DNA of 64,000 nt, taken from the NCBI RefSeq assembly GCF_963678845.1, contig NZ_OY787464.1, positions 1,488,001-1,552,000 on the forward strand, in the 5' to 3' direction. How positions within the stretch are numbered: the stretch's first letter is position 1; every line of letters starts with the position of its first letter. The position numbers and the translations under genes are program-made. Positions 44,223 to 52,369 of this stretch are shown here, piece after piece. The notes below the pieces were generated by a model. It worked only from the letters and a program-made list of their open reading frames with translations, did no database searches and had not been told where the DNA came from. Source of the stretch: an uncultured Bacteroides sp. (GTDB lineage Bacteria; Bacteroidota; Bacteroidia; Bacteroidales; Bacteroidaceae).

Positions 44223-47117
44223 CTAATCATCAGTAGGAGGTTTTGGAACAACAGGCTTTAAAGATATTTTTATTATAGCTGGTGACAGTCCTTTAGAAGT
44301 AGCAGTTAAAATTATTTCGCCCTCATTCTTTGATGCTTTCACTATTACCTGAGCCAAACCATTAAACGTTTTACGTTTCCACTGAGAAGCCGGATTACAG
44401 ATTTTTATTATCCCAGGGTTAGTACTAATCTCCTCCCAGCTATTATGCTTAACAAGTGGTTTCCCTACAAAGAGCACTACATTCTCTCCTTTATGCAAAT
44501 AATTATGATCAAGTACAAAAAACTGATTAGGATCATTCCGCTTAATATTTTTAGCCAGTAGCTTTCCATTCATATAGATGGACTGATTATCAGACAAACT
44601 TTTTGCATAGAATGTTATTTCTGTTTCTTCATTGAAATCAGATAAATTAAAAGAGCCTTTTATAATAAGATTTTTAGTAGCATCATATTCACCATAATTT
44701 TTCTCGAAAGCTTTTTCCCAGATAGAATCATTGTTATTCGCTTCCAGTTCATTAATCTCTGGTATTGAGTTCGATTGCATAAATTTCATTCCGCTTATAG
44801 AACTTGTTTCCACTAATTCTACGAACTGTTCAGGATCATGAGATGCAGGATCTCCATTACCAACACCGATGATTTTACCTAGTCCACTGAGCGTAAACTC
44901 AATTTCATTGTCAGCAGTAGGAACCATCCGATTCTTTTTATCCGCCACCTGCACTGTAATAATGGCAATGTCCTCACCATTAGAATTCAGTTGTGTACGT
45001 TCAGCAGAAAGAATAACTTTTGACGGAACATCAGTCGTTTCAATTTGTTGGGCAACAACCTGTTTATTCTTTATAAATCCTTTTGCCTGAAGAGTTCCCG
45101 GCTGATAAGTTATATCCCAATCTATATGACCATTTTTAGGCATGGTTTTCTTCCCTAAGCTTTTTCTATTCAATATTAGTTCAACCTCATCAGCATTACT
45201 GTAAATCGTCACTTTAATATTTTTCCCTTCGCTGCCTTTCCAATTCCAGTGCGGCATAATATGCATCACAGGTTCGTTTGCCCACCACGATTTAAGGTAG
45301 TAGAAAATATCTTTGGGGAAACCGCAAAGATCAACGATTCCGTATTGTGAGTTAACAGCCGGCCAAACAAGCGGATTGGCCTCACCACGATAATCAAAAC
45401 CAGTCCAAAAGAAAAGACCTGCAAGAAATGGTCTTTCCAGATAGAACTTCCATCCGGATTCTGTTCCTACATTTTCTGGCATACGATTAGTTGCCGCCAT
45501 ACGTCCATTGGCTAAATCATCCTGATATATGCCACGAGTACCAATAGTATTACTTTCTTCAGTACCAATGCCACATTGCCAGGGGAATTTCTTGTGATGA
45601 ACATCAATATCGCCCTGCACAATATAATTATAACCCATCACCTGCATCGTTTTACCACTACCATTATCCCATCCGCCTGATACTGCAGCAGTGAAAGCAC
45701 GTGAAGAATCAACTTTTTGTGCAAAGTCCTGCATTGTTTTAGTTATTCTTGCACCTTTCTCATTGCCTTCAATAGCCCATTCTTCATTACCTAAAGACCA
45801 TATTACTACACACGGATGGTTACGGTCACGAATCATAAACCGCTTGAGCAAATCAAAATGTTCCTGGTTTATTCCCATTAATCTGTTTTCGTCAAGGACT
45901 AACATACCTAACCGGTCGCAGGCATCGAGAAGTTCAGGTGTGGCAGGATTGTGGGAAGTACGAATCGCATTACTACCCATCTCTTTCAGCCTTTTTATCC
46001 TAAATTCTTGCAAAGCATCAGGAATTGCAGTACCCACCCCGGCATGATCCTGGTGATTGTTGGTTCCTTTGATTTTTACATTTTTACCATTAAGCAAGAA
46101 TCCTAAGTTCGGATCAAAGCGTACGGTTCGAATTCCTACATTGGTATTGTAAGAATCTACAGTCTTGCCGTCAACTTTAACAAGTGTTTCAAGATGATAT
46201 AAGTAAGGAACCTCAATTGACCATAGTCTGGGATTTTCCACTTTTAATTTATGATATAGGGTAATTTCCTTATTTCCTTCCAATGAAAGAGAATCATACC
46301 TCTGACTCACAACAGGTTTATTTGAAGCATCAAATAATATTTGTTCTATTGAGAATTTAGAGGTTTGGGGATATTGATTCTCTATAGTTGTGCGAACAGT
46401 TAGTTCTGCATTATCTTCATTTATCTGCGAAGTGACGAATGTACCATACTGAGCAACGTGCAAACGATCTGTTTTGTTGAGCCACACATGTCTGTATATT
46501 CCGGCACCTTCATAGTACCATCCTTCTTCTATACTGGCATCAACACGTACTGCAATAACATTTTCTTCTCCGTAATTCAGATAATCAGTAATATCATAAA
46601 TTGAAGAAGCATAACCACTTGATTCGCTGCCTACATAAAACCCATTGACCCATACCGTTGAATTACGATGGATGCCATCGAACTGAATACTTATTTTGCG
46701 TCCAAGATCAGATGCAGGAATATGAAACCTTTTACGATACCATCCTACCGACGTTTCCGGGTATTTCCATCCTATTGTTTTGTAACCATGACTGTGACTT
46801 GCTGAAGAAGAAAAAGGAAGTTCAACAGCCCAATCATGAGGAAGATCAACTTCTCGCCAAGCGCGGTCTTCGAATTGTTGAGCGGCAGCTCCATCTCCAT
46901 AACCAGTTTTAGCCAAATACGTAAAGTAACTGGTGCCATTGGAATAATCTTTCTCAAAGTTTTTTGCATTGCCTAATGCAAAACGCCATCCAAAGTCCAT
47001 TAAAAGATGCTCTCGTCCCTTACCAGACAGATCATTCGGATTATTCTGATTCTGCGAAAAAGATGGTAGAATTAATACAAATAAGAAAAGTGCTTGCAGT
47101 ACTGATTTAAGTTTCAT
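44223..47117 (-). CDS. Glycoside hydrolase family 2, beta-galactosidase-like
   Basis: The 964-residue product has a signal peptide (ALFLFVLILPSFSQ). It has a GH2 sugar-binding domain (FDGIHRNSTVWVNGFYVG, about 150-170), an immunoglobulin-like domain, and a TIM barrel from about 330 with KGTNNHQDHAGVG, RTSHNPATPELLDACDRLGMLVLDE and WSLGNEEW (acid/base Glu about 444). A likely nucleophile lies in GTEESN near 518. C-terminal DUF4982-like and added beta domains follow (about 610-960). It hydrolyses terminal beta-linked sugars, most likely beta-galactosides, in the periplasm or at the surface. It lies downstream of the mannan genes, separated by a hairpin, so its substrate may be a side chain of a mannan or something unrelated. 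Confidence 0.88.
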   Translation of the reverse strand: MKLKSVLQALFLFVLILPSFSQNQNNPNDLSGKGREHLLMDFGWRFALGNAKNFEKDYSNGTSYFTYLAKTGYGDGAAAQQFEDRAWREVDLPHDWAVELPFSSSASHSHGYKTIGWKYPETSVGWYRKRFHIPASDLGRKISIQFDGIHRNSTVWVNGFYVGSESSGYASSIYDITDYLNYGEENVIAVRVDASIEEGWYYEGAGIYRHVWLNKTDRLHVAQYGTFVTSQINEDNAELTVRTTIENQYPQTSKFSIEQILFDASNKPVVSQRYDSLSLEGNKEITLYHKLKVENPRLWSIEVPYLYHLETLVKVDGKTVDSYNTNVGIRTVRFDPNLGFLLNGKNVKIKGTNNHQDHAGVGTAIPDALQEFRIKRLKEMGSNAIRTSHNPATPELLDACDRLGMLVLDENRLMGINQEHFDLLKRFMIRDRNHPCVVIWSLGNEEWAIEGNEKGARITKTMQDFAQKVDSSRAFTAAVSGGWDNGSGKTMQVMGYNYIVQGDIDVHHKKFPWQCGIGTEESNTIGTRGIYQDDLANGRMAATNRMPENVGTESGWKFYLERPFLAGLFFWTGFDYRGEANPLVWPAVNSQYGIVDLCGFPKDIFYYLKSWWANEPVMHIMPHWNWKGSEGKNIKVTIYSNADEVELILNRKSLGKKTMPKNGHIDWDITYQPGTLQAKGFIKNKQVVAQQIETTDVPSKVILSAERTQLNSNGEDIAIITVQVADKKNRMVPTADNEIEFTLSGLGKIIGVGNGDPASHDPEQFVELVETSSISGMKFMQSNSIPEINELEANNNDSIWEKAFEKNYGEYDATKNLIIKGSFNLSDFNEETEITFYAKSLSDNQSIYMNGKLLAKNIKRNDPNQFFVLDHNYLHKGENVVLFVGKPLVKHNSWEEISTNPGIIKICNPASQWKRKTFNGLAQVIVKASKNEGEIILTATSKGLSPAIIKISLKPVVPKPPTDD

Positions 47118-47158
47118 CTTTTAGTAGTATTTTAAGGTCAACTATAACTATTTAAACA

Positions 47159-47193
47159 GTTAAGATCAAGAGCTTAGAACCCCTGATCTTAAC
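47159..47193 (-). terminator. Hairpin between the 2-epimerase and GH2 genes
   Basis: GTTAAGATCA (47159-47168) and TGATCTTAAC (47184-47193) are perfect 10-base arms around a 15-base loop. Only a weak T-rich stretch follows on the minus strand, so it may be a leaky terminator or an mRNA-stabilising hairpin. Confidence 0.55.
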
Positions 47194-47214
47194 AACAAAT
47201 CAAAACTATTCTTA

Positions 47215-48402
47215 CTAATAACGTTCAATTATCTCCATACACATACGTCCGTTGTGATACGGGCATTTCCAGAAGCCGGCTTTATCATCGGTTATGTTAA
47301 TTGTTCCATCCGCTTTCAGACTCCAATGCCACTCACCGTTTTTCTTATCTATAAGATTGTTCTTTATGAAGTTCCAGCAAAGTGAAGCCTTTTCCAGCCC
47401 ATCTTTCCGATTGAAATGCTGATACAGGTTAACGTACCCAACCACTGTTTCTGCCTGAACCCACCAATGACGATCGGCATCCATATGATTCGTTTCAAGA
47501 TTCCTTTCATAAATCATTCCTCCATCCGGCAGGAGTCCTTCGGCGGCGGCATCAGCTATTCGGGGAACCACCTCTTCTACCCTCTTCAATAACTCAGCAT
47601 CTTCAAGCACCAGTGCAGCTTCGTAAATAAGCCATGAAGCCTCAATATCATGACCGTAAGAGATTATATGATCCTTCCCATTCCAATCTTCGTCAAAGAA
47701 GAGACGCAGATGATTGGTTTCCTTGTTTAAAATCTTATCAAGGAATACCTCTACCAAATTCCTTATTTGCTTCTTCAGTTCTTCATCTTTCCACACCCGG
47801 TATAAGTTGGTATATGGTTCCAGAATATGAAGATGCGTGTTCATTGTCTTCTTTTCATTGGCATCTTTCTCACTTAAACGCATATCAGCAATCTCGTGCC
47901 ATTCACGGGTCAGTGCCTCCAGATAACCATTCTTTTCTTTATCAAAACTATGTTCCTCAATAGAGTGAAACAGTTTTATGGCATATTCCAAAGCTTCTTT
48001 ATCACCGGTTGCTCTGCTAAACTCACTCAATCCGTAAATGGCAAAGCCAAGCGCATAAATCTGTTTCTTTGTATCCACCGGATTACCTTTATAATCGAGC
48101 GACCAATAGATACCGCCAAATAGATTATCATAGAAATGTTCAATCAGATACCTTTTAGCCCGATTGGCCATTTCAAAATATTCATCTTTCTTAAGCAAAC
48201 GGTATGCAGAAGAGTAAGTCCACAGGATACGTGCATTAAGAATAGCTCCCTTTTCTGCTTCGGGAATCAGCTCTTCCTTACCGGTTATTTGTCCATAGAA
48301 GCCCCCGTTTTCTTTGTCCTGCATCCTATTTCCCCAATATGGAAGAATATTATTCTGCAACACATCAAGCACTTCCGCCTTTAATTCATTTATATTGTTC
48401 AT
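47215..48402 (-). CDS. AGE-family disaccharide 2-epimerase (cellobiose/mannobiose 2-epimerase type)
   Basis: The 395-residue product has the (alpha/alpha)6-barrel landmarks of the N-acylglucosamine/cellobiose 2-epimerase family: GGFYGQITGK, NARILWTYSSAYR, GGIYWSLDYKGNP, MNTHLHILEPYTNLYRVW, SYGHDIEASWLI and RHWWVQAETVVGYVNLYQ. The conserved histidines in these motifs do the acid-base epimerisation. Close relatives in Bacteroides turn mannobiose into mannosyl-glucose, the substrate of the GH130 enzyme encoded two genes upstream. No signal peptide is present, fitting a cytoplasmic step. Six bases separate it from the symporter gene. Confidence 0.9.
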   Translation of the reverse strand: MNNINELKAEVLDVLQNNILPYWGNRMQDKENGGFYGQITGKEELIPEAEKGAILNARILWTYSSAYRLLKKDEYFEMANRAKRYLIEHFYDNLFGGIYWSLDYKGNPVDTKKQIYALGFAIYGLSEFSRATGDKEALEYAIKLFHSIEEHSFDKEKNGYLEALTREWHEIADMRLSEKDANEKKTMNTHLHILEPYTNLYRVWKDEELKKQIRNLVEVFLDKILNKETNHLRLFFDEDWNGKDHIISYGHDIEASWLIYEAALVLEDAELLKRVEEVVPRIADAAAEGLLPDGGMIYERNLETNHMDADRHWWVQAETVVGYVNLYQHFNRKDGLEKASLCWNFIKNNLIDKKNGEWHWSLKADGTINITDDKAGFWKCPYHNGRMCMEIIERY

Positions 48403-48407
48403 TGTTT

Positions 48408-49796
48408 CTACTTTAAATCTTTACGACGTTCTTCAAGTTGCAAGGTAATGTTCTTTACTTTCTTCTCGCTGAGCGGATAGAAAGAGATAAAGATTACCGA
48501 AAGAACTGTACCTATTGCAGGAAGGAAGCTCAACATCATCTTGATTCCTGTAATGGCATTCTCGGATTGTGCCACATTTGCCTTGAAACCAAAGTAAGAA
48601 AGTAACCAACCGGTTAAAGCACCTCCCAGTGTCCATCCCAGTTTCTGAGACATGGAGGAAGATGAGAAGATCAATCCTGTGGCGCGGCGACCGCATCTCA
48701 ATTCAGAATAATCGGCAATATCGGCATACATAGACCATAGAAGTGGGAAGATGATTCCGGCACAAGTACTAATCAAGGCTTGGAATACAAATATCATCAC
48801 CAACTGTCCGGGAGTAAACCAGAAGAAAGCAATGCTTAGCAAAGTTGCAATAGCCATTGCTCCCATATAAGTCATTTTCTTTCCAATGTGATTTGCAACA
48901 GGAGCAGCCAAAGCCACACCCACCATATTAGATGCCTGACCTAGTGCCAGATAAAGAGAAGTCCACGTAACCGTTACTCCCAATGATGCTATTTTGAGGG
49001 AGTTGTCCTCCAAAACATAATACTTGAAATAATAGATCGTTGCTCCGTCGCGAATAGAGTTAAAGATCAATGCTGCAATGCCTGCTCCCAACAGAATCCA
49101 CCATGGGCGATTATGCCACAAATCGAGTAAATCTTCTTTCAGAGTGCTCTTTTCTTCCTGCTTTACCGGCTTCACCCGTTCTCTTGTCAGAGCAAAACAT
49201 CCTATAAACAGAGCCACGCACATTACAGCAATCACAGCAACGCCGTAAGTCCAGCCCTGTTGAGGATTAACTCCCCCACCAATTTTTGAGAAGAATTCCA
49301 CCAACGGCTGAATAATCAGTAAAGCGATGAAACTACCCAGATAGGCGAAAAACATTCTATATGAAGAAAGGGTGGTTCGTTCCTGCGGATTAGGTGTCAT
49401 CACTCCAAGCAATGAAGCGTAGGGCACATTGATTGCAGAATAAACCATCATCATTAGCGTGTAAGTGAGATATGCATAAGCAAGCTTCCATTCAGTACTA
49501 AAATGGGGCGTTACAAAAGTAAGCACACCAATTATTCCAAAAGGGAGAGCTATATAGAGCAGATACGGACGGAATTTACCCCATCGGGAATCTGTTCTGT
49601 CAGCAATCACTCCGATTACAGGGTCAAGAAATGAATCCCATACACGAGTGATGAGAAACATTGTTCCAACTGCTGCCGGAGCCAGCCCGTAAACATCTGT
49701 ATAGAAGTAAAGAAGATACATTCCAAAAATCTTCCAGAACATGGAAGAAGCCATATCTCCGAAACCGTAACCTATTTTCTCTGTTAGTTTTATCAT
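48408..49796 (-). CDS. GPH-family sugar:cation symporter
   Basis: The 462-residue product has about twelve membrane spans and the glycoside-pentoside-hexuronide symporter signature near the start (EKIGYGFGDMASSMFWKIF, then FLITRVWDSFLDPVIGVIADRTDSRWGKFRPYLL). Between a mannanase/phosphorylase pair and a 2-epimerase, the best substrate is mannobiose or a related mannan disaccharide crossing the inner membrane. In the B. fragilis mannan gene cluster a cation symporter occupies this place. The substrate is inferred from the neighbours. Confidence 0.88.
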   Translation of the reverse strand: MIKLTEKIGYGFGDMASSMFWKIFGMYLLYFYTDVYGLAPAAVGTMFLITRVWDSFLDPVIGVIADRTDSRWGKFRPYLLYIALPFGIIGVLTFVTPHFSTEWKLAYAYLTYTLMMMVYSAINVPYASLLGVMTPNPQERTTLSSYRMFFAYLGSFIALLIIQPLVEFFSKIGGGVNPQQGWTYGVAVIAVMCVALFIGCFALTRERVKPVKQEEKSTLKEDLLDLWHNRPWWILLGAGIAALIFNSIRDGATIYYFKYYVLEDNSLKIASLGVTVTWTSLYLALGQASNMVGVALAAPVANHIGKKMTYMGAMAIATLLSIAFFWFTPGQLVMIFVFQALISTCAGIIFPLLWSMYADIADYSELRCGRRATGLIFSSSSMSQKLGWTLGGALTGWLLSYFGFKANVAQSENAITGIKMMLSFLPAIGTVLSVIFISFYPLSEKKVKNITLQLEERRKDLK

Positions 49797-49860
49797 GATA
49801 TTATTTCAAAATTAAATCTAAAGTAAACTTTTTATGCGAGTATATTAACGATTCCAACTA

Positions 49861-51039
49861 TTATTTATTGGCCAGCTTACTAAGATTCTTTTCTACCTGT
49901 TTCTTTATTGTCTCCACAGATGCAGAAGTAATGAAGCCGTCTTCAGGAGTATTCATGCAATAATCCACCAACTTATCAACAGTTGAGGTGGCTACATGCA
50001 TGCGTGTATCGGAAGATGCGTAATAGATAAACACAGTTCCGTCCTCGTCGGTAATCCAACCGTTACTGAATAGCACATTAGACACATCACCAATTCGTTC
50101 TTCTCCCACAGGAGCCATGAAATATCCGCCCGGAGAAGCAATCAGTTTGGAAGGATCTTCCAGAGAGGTCATATACATATAGAGCACATATCGCAAACCG
50201 GCAGCGCATCCTCTTACTCCGTGAGCCAGATGAAGCCAGCCTTTTGGGGTTTTAATAGGATGAGGACCTTCGCCATTCTTAACTTCTTTGATAGTATGAT
50301 AATAACGGTGATCTATTATCTTTTCTTCTTTGATTACGGCATTTGTCATGTCATCTACCAATGCCCAGCCAATACCTCCGCCACTTCCCGCATCGATAAA
50401 ACTATCTTGCGGACGGGTATAGAGTGCATATTTACCATTCACAAACTCCGGATGAAGCACCACATTGCGTTGCTGGCTCTTTGTTTTAAGATCCGGCAAT
50501 CGTTCCCAGGTCTTTAAATCTTTTGTGCGTGCAATTCCGGCAGTAGCCGTTGCTGTAGAAAGATCACCCGCAGGGGCTTTAGGATCAAGACGTTCGGCAC
50601 AGAACACGCCGTAAATCCAGCCATCTTCGTGAGCTGTAAGGCGCATGTCATAAATGTTAGTCGCAGGATCTTCCGTATCGGGCATAGTTACGGGATAATC
50701 CCAAAAGCGGAAGTTGTCTATTCCGTTAGGGCTCTCGGCCACGGCAAAGAATGATTTACGATCGGCTCCCTCCACTCTTACAACAAGGATATACTTCTCG
50801 TTCCATTTAATAGCGCCAGAGTTTAAAGTAGCATTCATTCCAATCCGCTCCATCAGGAAAGGATTTGTTTGCTCATTCAAATCATATCTCCATATTACTG
50901 GAGTATGTGCAGCTGTTAATATAGGGTTTTTATATCGGGTAAACAGACCGTTTGTTTTCTCTTCGGGTTCGTTCATTCTGGATAAAAGATTCTCATGATC
51001 AGCAAATATTCTTGCTGATCTATTTTTAAATTGATTCAT
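49861..51039 (-). CDS. GH130 beta-1,4-mannosyl-glucose phosphorylase
   Basis: The 392-residue product shows GH130 features: the five-bladed propeller start with NPILTAAHTPV, NSGAIKWNEKYILVVRVEGAD, a DTEDPATNIYDMRLT block with the catalytic Asp region, GPHPIKTPKGWLHLAHGV, and a C-terminal IYYASSDTRMHVAT. These enzymes split mannosyl-glucose with phosphate into mannose-1-phosphate and glucose. The length and the neighbouring epimerase point to the mannosyl-glucose subgroup (GH130_1) rather than the mannan-oligosaccharide one. No signal peptide is seen, so it acts in the cytoplasm. Confidence 0.92.
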   Translation of the reverse strand: MNQFKNRSARIFADHENLLSRMNEPEEKTNGLFTRYKNPILTAAHTPVIWRYDLNEQTNPFLMERIGMNATLNSGAIKWNEKYILVVRVEGADRKSFFAVAESPNGIDNFRFWDYPVTMPDTEDPATNIYDMRLTAHEDGWIYGVFCAERLDPKAPAGDLSTATATAGIARTKDLKTWERLPDLKTKSQQRNVVLHPEFVNGKYALYTRPQDSFIDAGSGGGIGWALVDDMTNAVIKEEKIIDHRYYHTIKEVKNGEGPHPIKTPKGWLHLAHGVRGCAAGLRYVLYMYMTSLEDPSKLIASPGGYFMAPVGEERIGDVSNVLFSNGWITDEDGTVFIYYASSDTRMHVATSTVDKLVDYCMNTPEDGFITSASVETIKKQVEKNLSKLANK

Positions 51040-51079
51040 AAGTCAAGTGATTATTTAAAATGGTTAGTCAATTAGAACA

Positions 51080-52213
51080 TTATTTATATAAACTTTTTAT
51101 GTCTTTGCAGAATAAGGTCTTTGATTGATTATAGAACTCCACAAAGTTGTTTGCAGATGCCTGACCCGGATAAGGGGCATAGTAATGATTTGGTTTTTCG
51201 CGGGCATTGCGCCATACAAGTACATAAGATATTGGATATTTATCTAGCAATGGGAAGAGAACTTCCGTCCACCAGGTTGCCATTGGTAAAGCTTCCAATC
51301 CTGTTTCTGTTACGGCAATTGGTTTGCTATGTTCTTTGCCCAGCTGAGTGAGATAGGTCAATACTGTGGTCATTAGGGTTCTGTACTCGTCCGTTCCTTC
51401 TGGTTTTGCAGAAGGATAGCAGTCGAATCCCAGCAAGTCTACATATTTATCTCCCGGATAACGTTCCATATACTCATCCACCGTTTTCTCGCTGCCGGGA
51501 GAATAGGCATAAAGCAAGTTATTAACACCATGTGAACTGAGGTAATCGTGTGTCATTTTCCATAATTCTTTGTACTCCTGTGGTGTACAGTGAGATTTTC
51601 CCCACCAAAACCAGCTGCCTGTATGTTCATGCCAGGGGCGGAAAAGAACCGGAATCTTTTTCCCGTCGGGGGCAGTAAGTGAATTGAGGAAAGTAGCCAA
51701 TTTGCCCATCCAGCTAAGGAACAATTCATGTTTTGCTCCGCCCGGAAGTATAGATGTAACTACACCTTCCGTCTTCACATCCCACGCATCTCCTCCGGTT
51801 AGCGGGTTATTCAAGTGCCAGCTAACGCTGTTGAGTCCGCCGCGAAGGTATTGCGCAATGATATCCTGGCGAATTCTTTCGAAAGGAATCTTATCCAGAT
51901 TCTTATCATCGCCCAGTTCAATGTGGCCCAAATCCCATCCGCAGACAGCGGGATAGTCGCCGCATACACTTTTCACGTCGGAACGATCGGCATCTCCGTC
52001 CCAGCCTATGCCATAAGCCGTGTCATCCTGATGACCAAACATAAATCCTTTGGCAGGCATACTCTGAAGACTTTTCAGCAGATGCTCTGTCTCAGTAGTT
52101 CGTATCGAGCCAGATCTGGAATCTACTTCAGTAACTTCCTTTGCCGATCCGCAAGATACTAGTCCGGCAACCAGTACAGTACCCATTGCCAGGCTTCTTA
52201 TTTTCTTAATCAT
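51080..52213 (-). CDS. GH26 beta-mannanase lipoprotein
   Basis: The 377-residue product has a lipoprotein signal (GTVLVAGLVSCGSAK, Cys at about 22) and a GH26 barrel: GFMFGHQDDTAYG, VCGWDLGHIELG, VSWHLNNPLTG, LFRPWHEHTGSWFWWGK (acid/base Glu about 195) and IAVTETGLEALP (nucleophile Glu about 302). It cuts beta-1,4-mannan outside the inner membrane, probably releasing mannobiose as described for the B. fragilis enzyme. It heads the four genes mannanase, phosphorylase, symporter and epimerase. A 22-bp-period array of palindromes lies 38 to 143 bases upstream of its start. Confidence 0.93.
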   Translation of the reverse strand: MIKKIRSLAMGTVLVAGLVSCGSAKEVTEVDSRSGSIRTTETEHLLKSLQSMPAKGFMFGHQDDTAYGIGWDGDADRSDVKSVCGDYPAVCGWDLGHIELGDDKNLDKIPFERIRQDIIAQYLRGGLNSVSWHLNNPLTGGDAWDVKTEGVVTSILPGGAKHELFLSWMGKLATFLNSLTAPDGKKIPVLFRPWHEHTGSWFWWGKSHCTPQEYKELWKMTHDYLSSHGVNNLLYAYSPGSEKTVDEYMERYPGDKYVDLLGFDCYPSAKPEGTDEYRTLMTTVLTYLTQLGKEHSKPIAVTETGLEALPMATWWTEVLFPLLDKYPISYVLVWRNAREKPNHYYAPYPGQASANNFVEFYNQSKTLFCKDIKSLYK

Positions 52214-52250
52214 AACTATATTATTTTAATTTCTTCGAGGAATCTTTTTA

Positions 52251-52356
52251 GCGACCTGCGCAGGTCATTAAATCGAGTTGCGCAAGTCGATTAAGCGAGC
52301 TGCGCAGGTCGCTGTTTCGAGTTGCGCAACTCGCAAAAACAAGCTGCACAGGTCAT
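52251..52356. repeat. Five phased TGCGCA palindromes, 22-bp period, upstream of the mannanase gene
   Basis: The cores TGCGCA start at 52257, 52279, 52301 and 52323, with TGCACA at 52345, each exactly 22 bases apart. The flanks are mostly palindromic, alternating between the types ACCTGCGCAGGT and CGAGTTGCGCAACTCG. The array fills the gap between the GH3 stop and the GH26 start. Cores on one face of the helix fit cooperative protein binding, but the function is unknown. Confidence 0.85.
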
Positions 52357-52369
52357 ACAAAACATCCCA

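Noticed and set aside
52251..52356. CRISPR-like array
   Set aside because: Repeat units are palindromes with a 22-base step and no room for unique spacers of normal length, and no cas genes are near.
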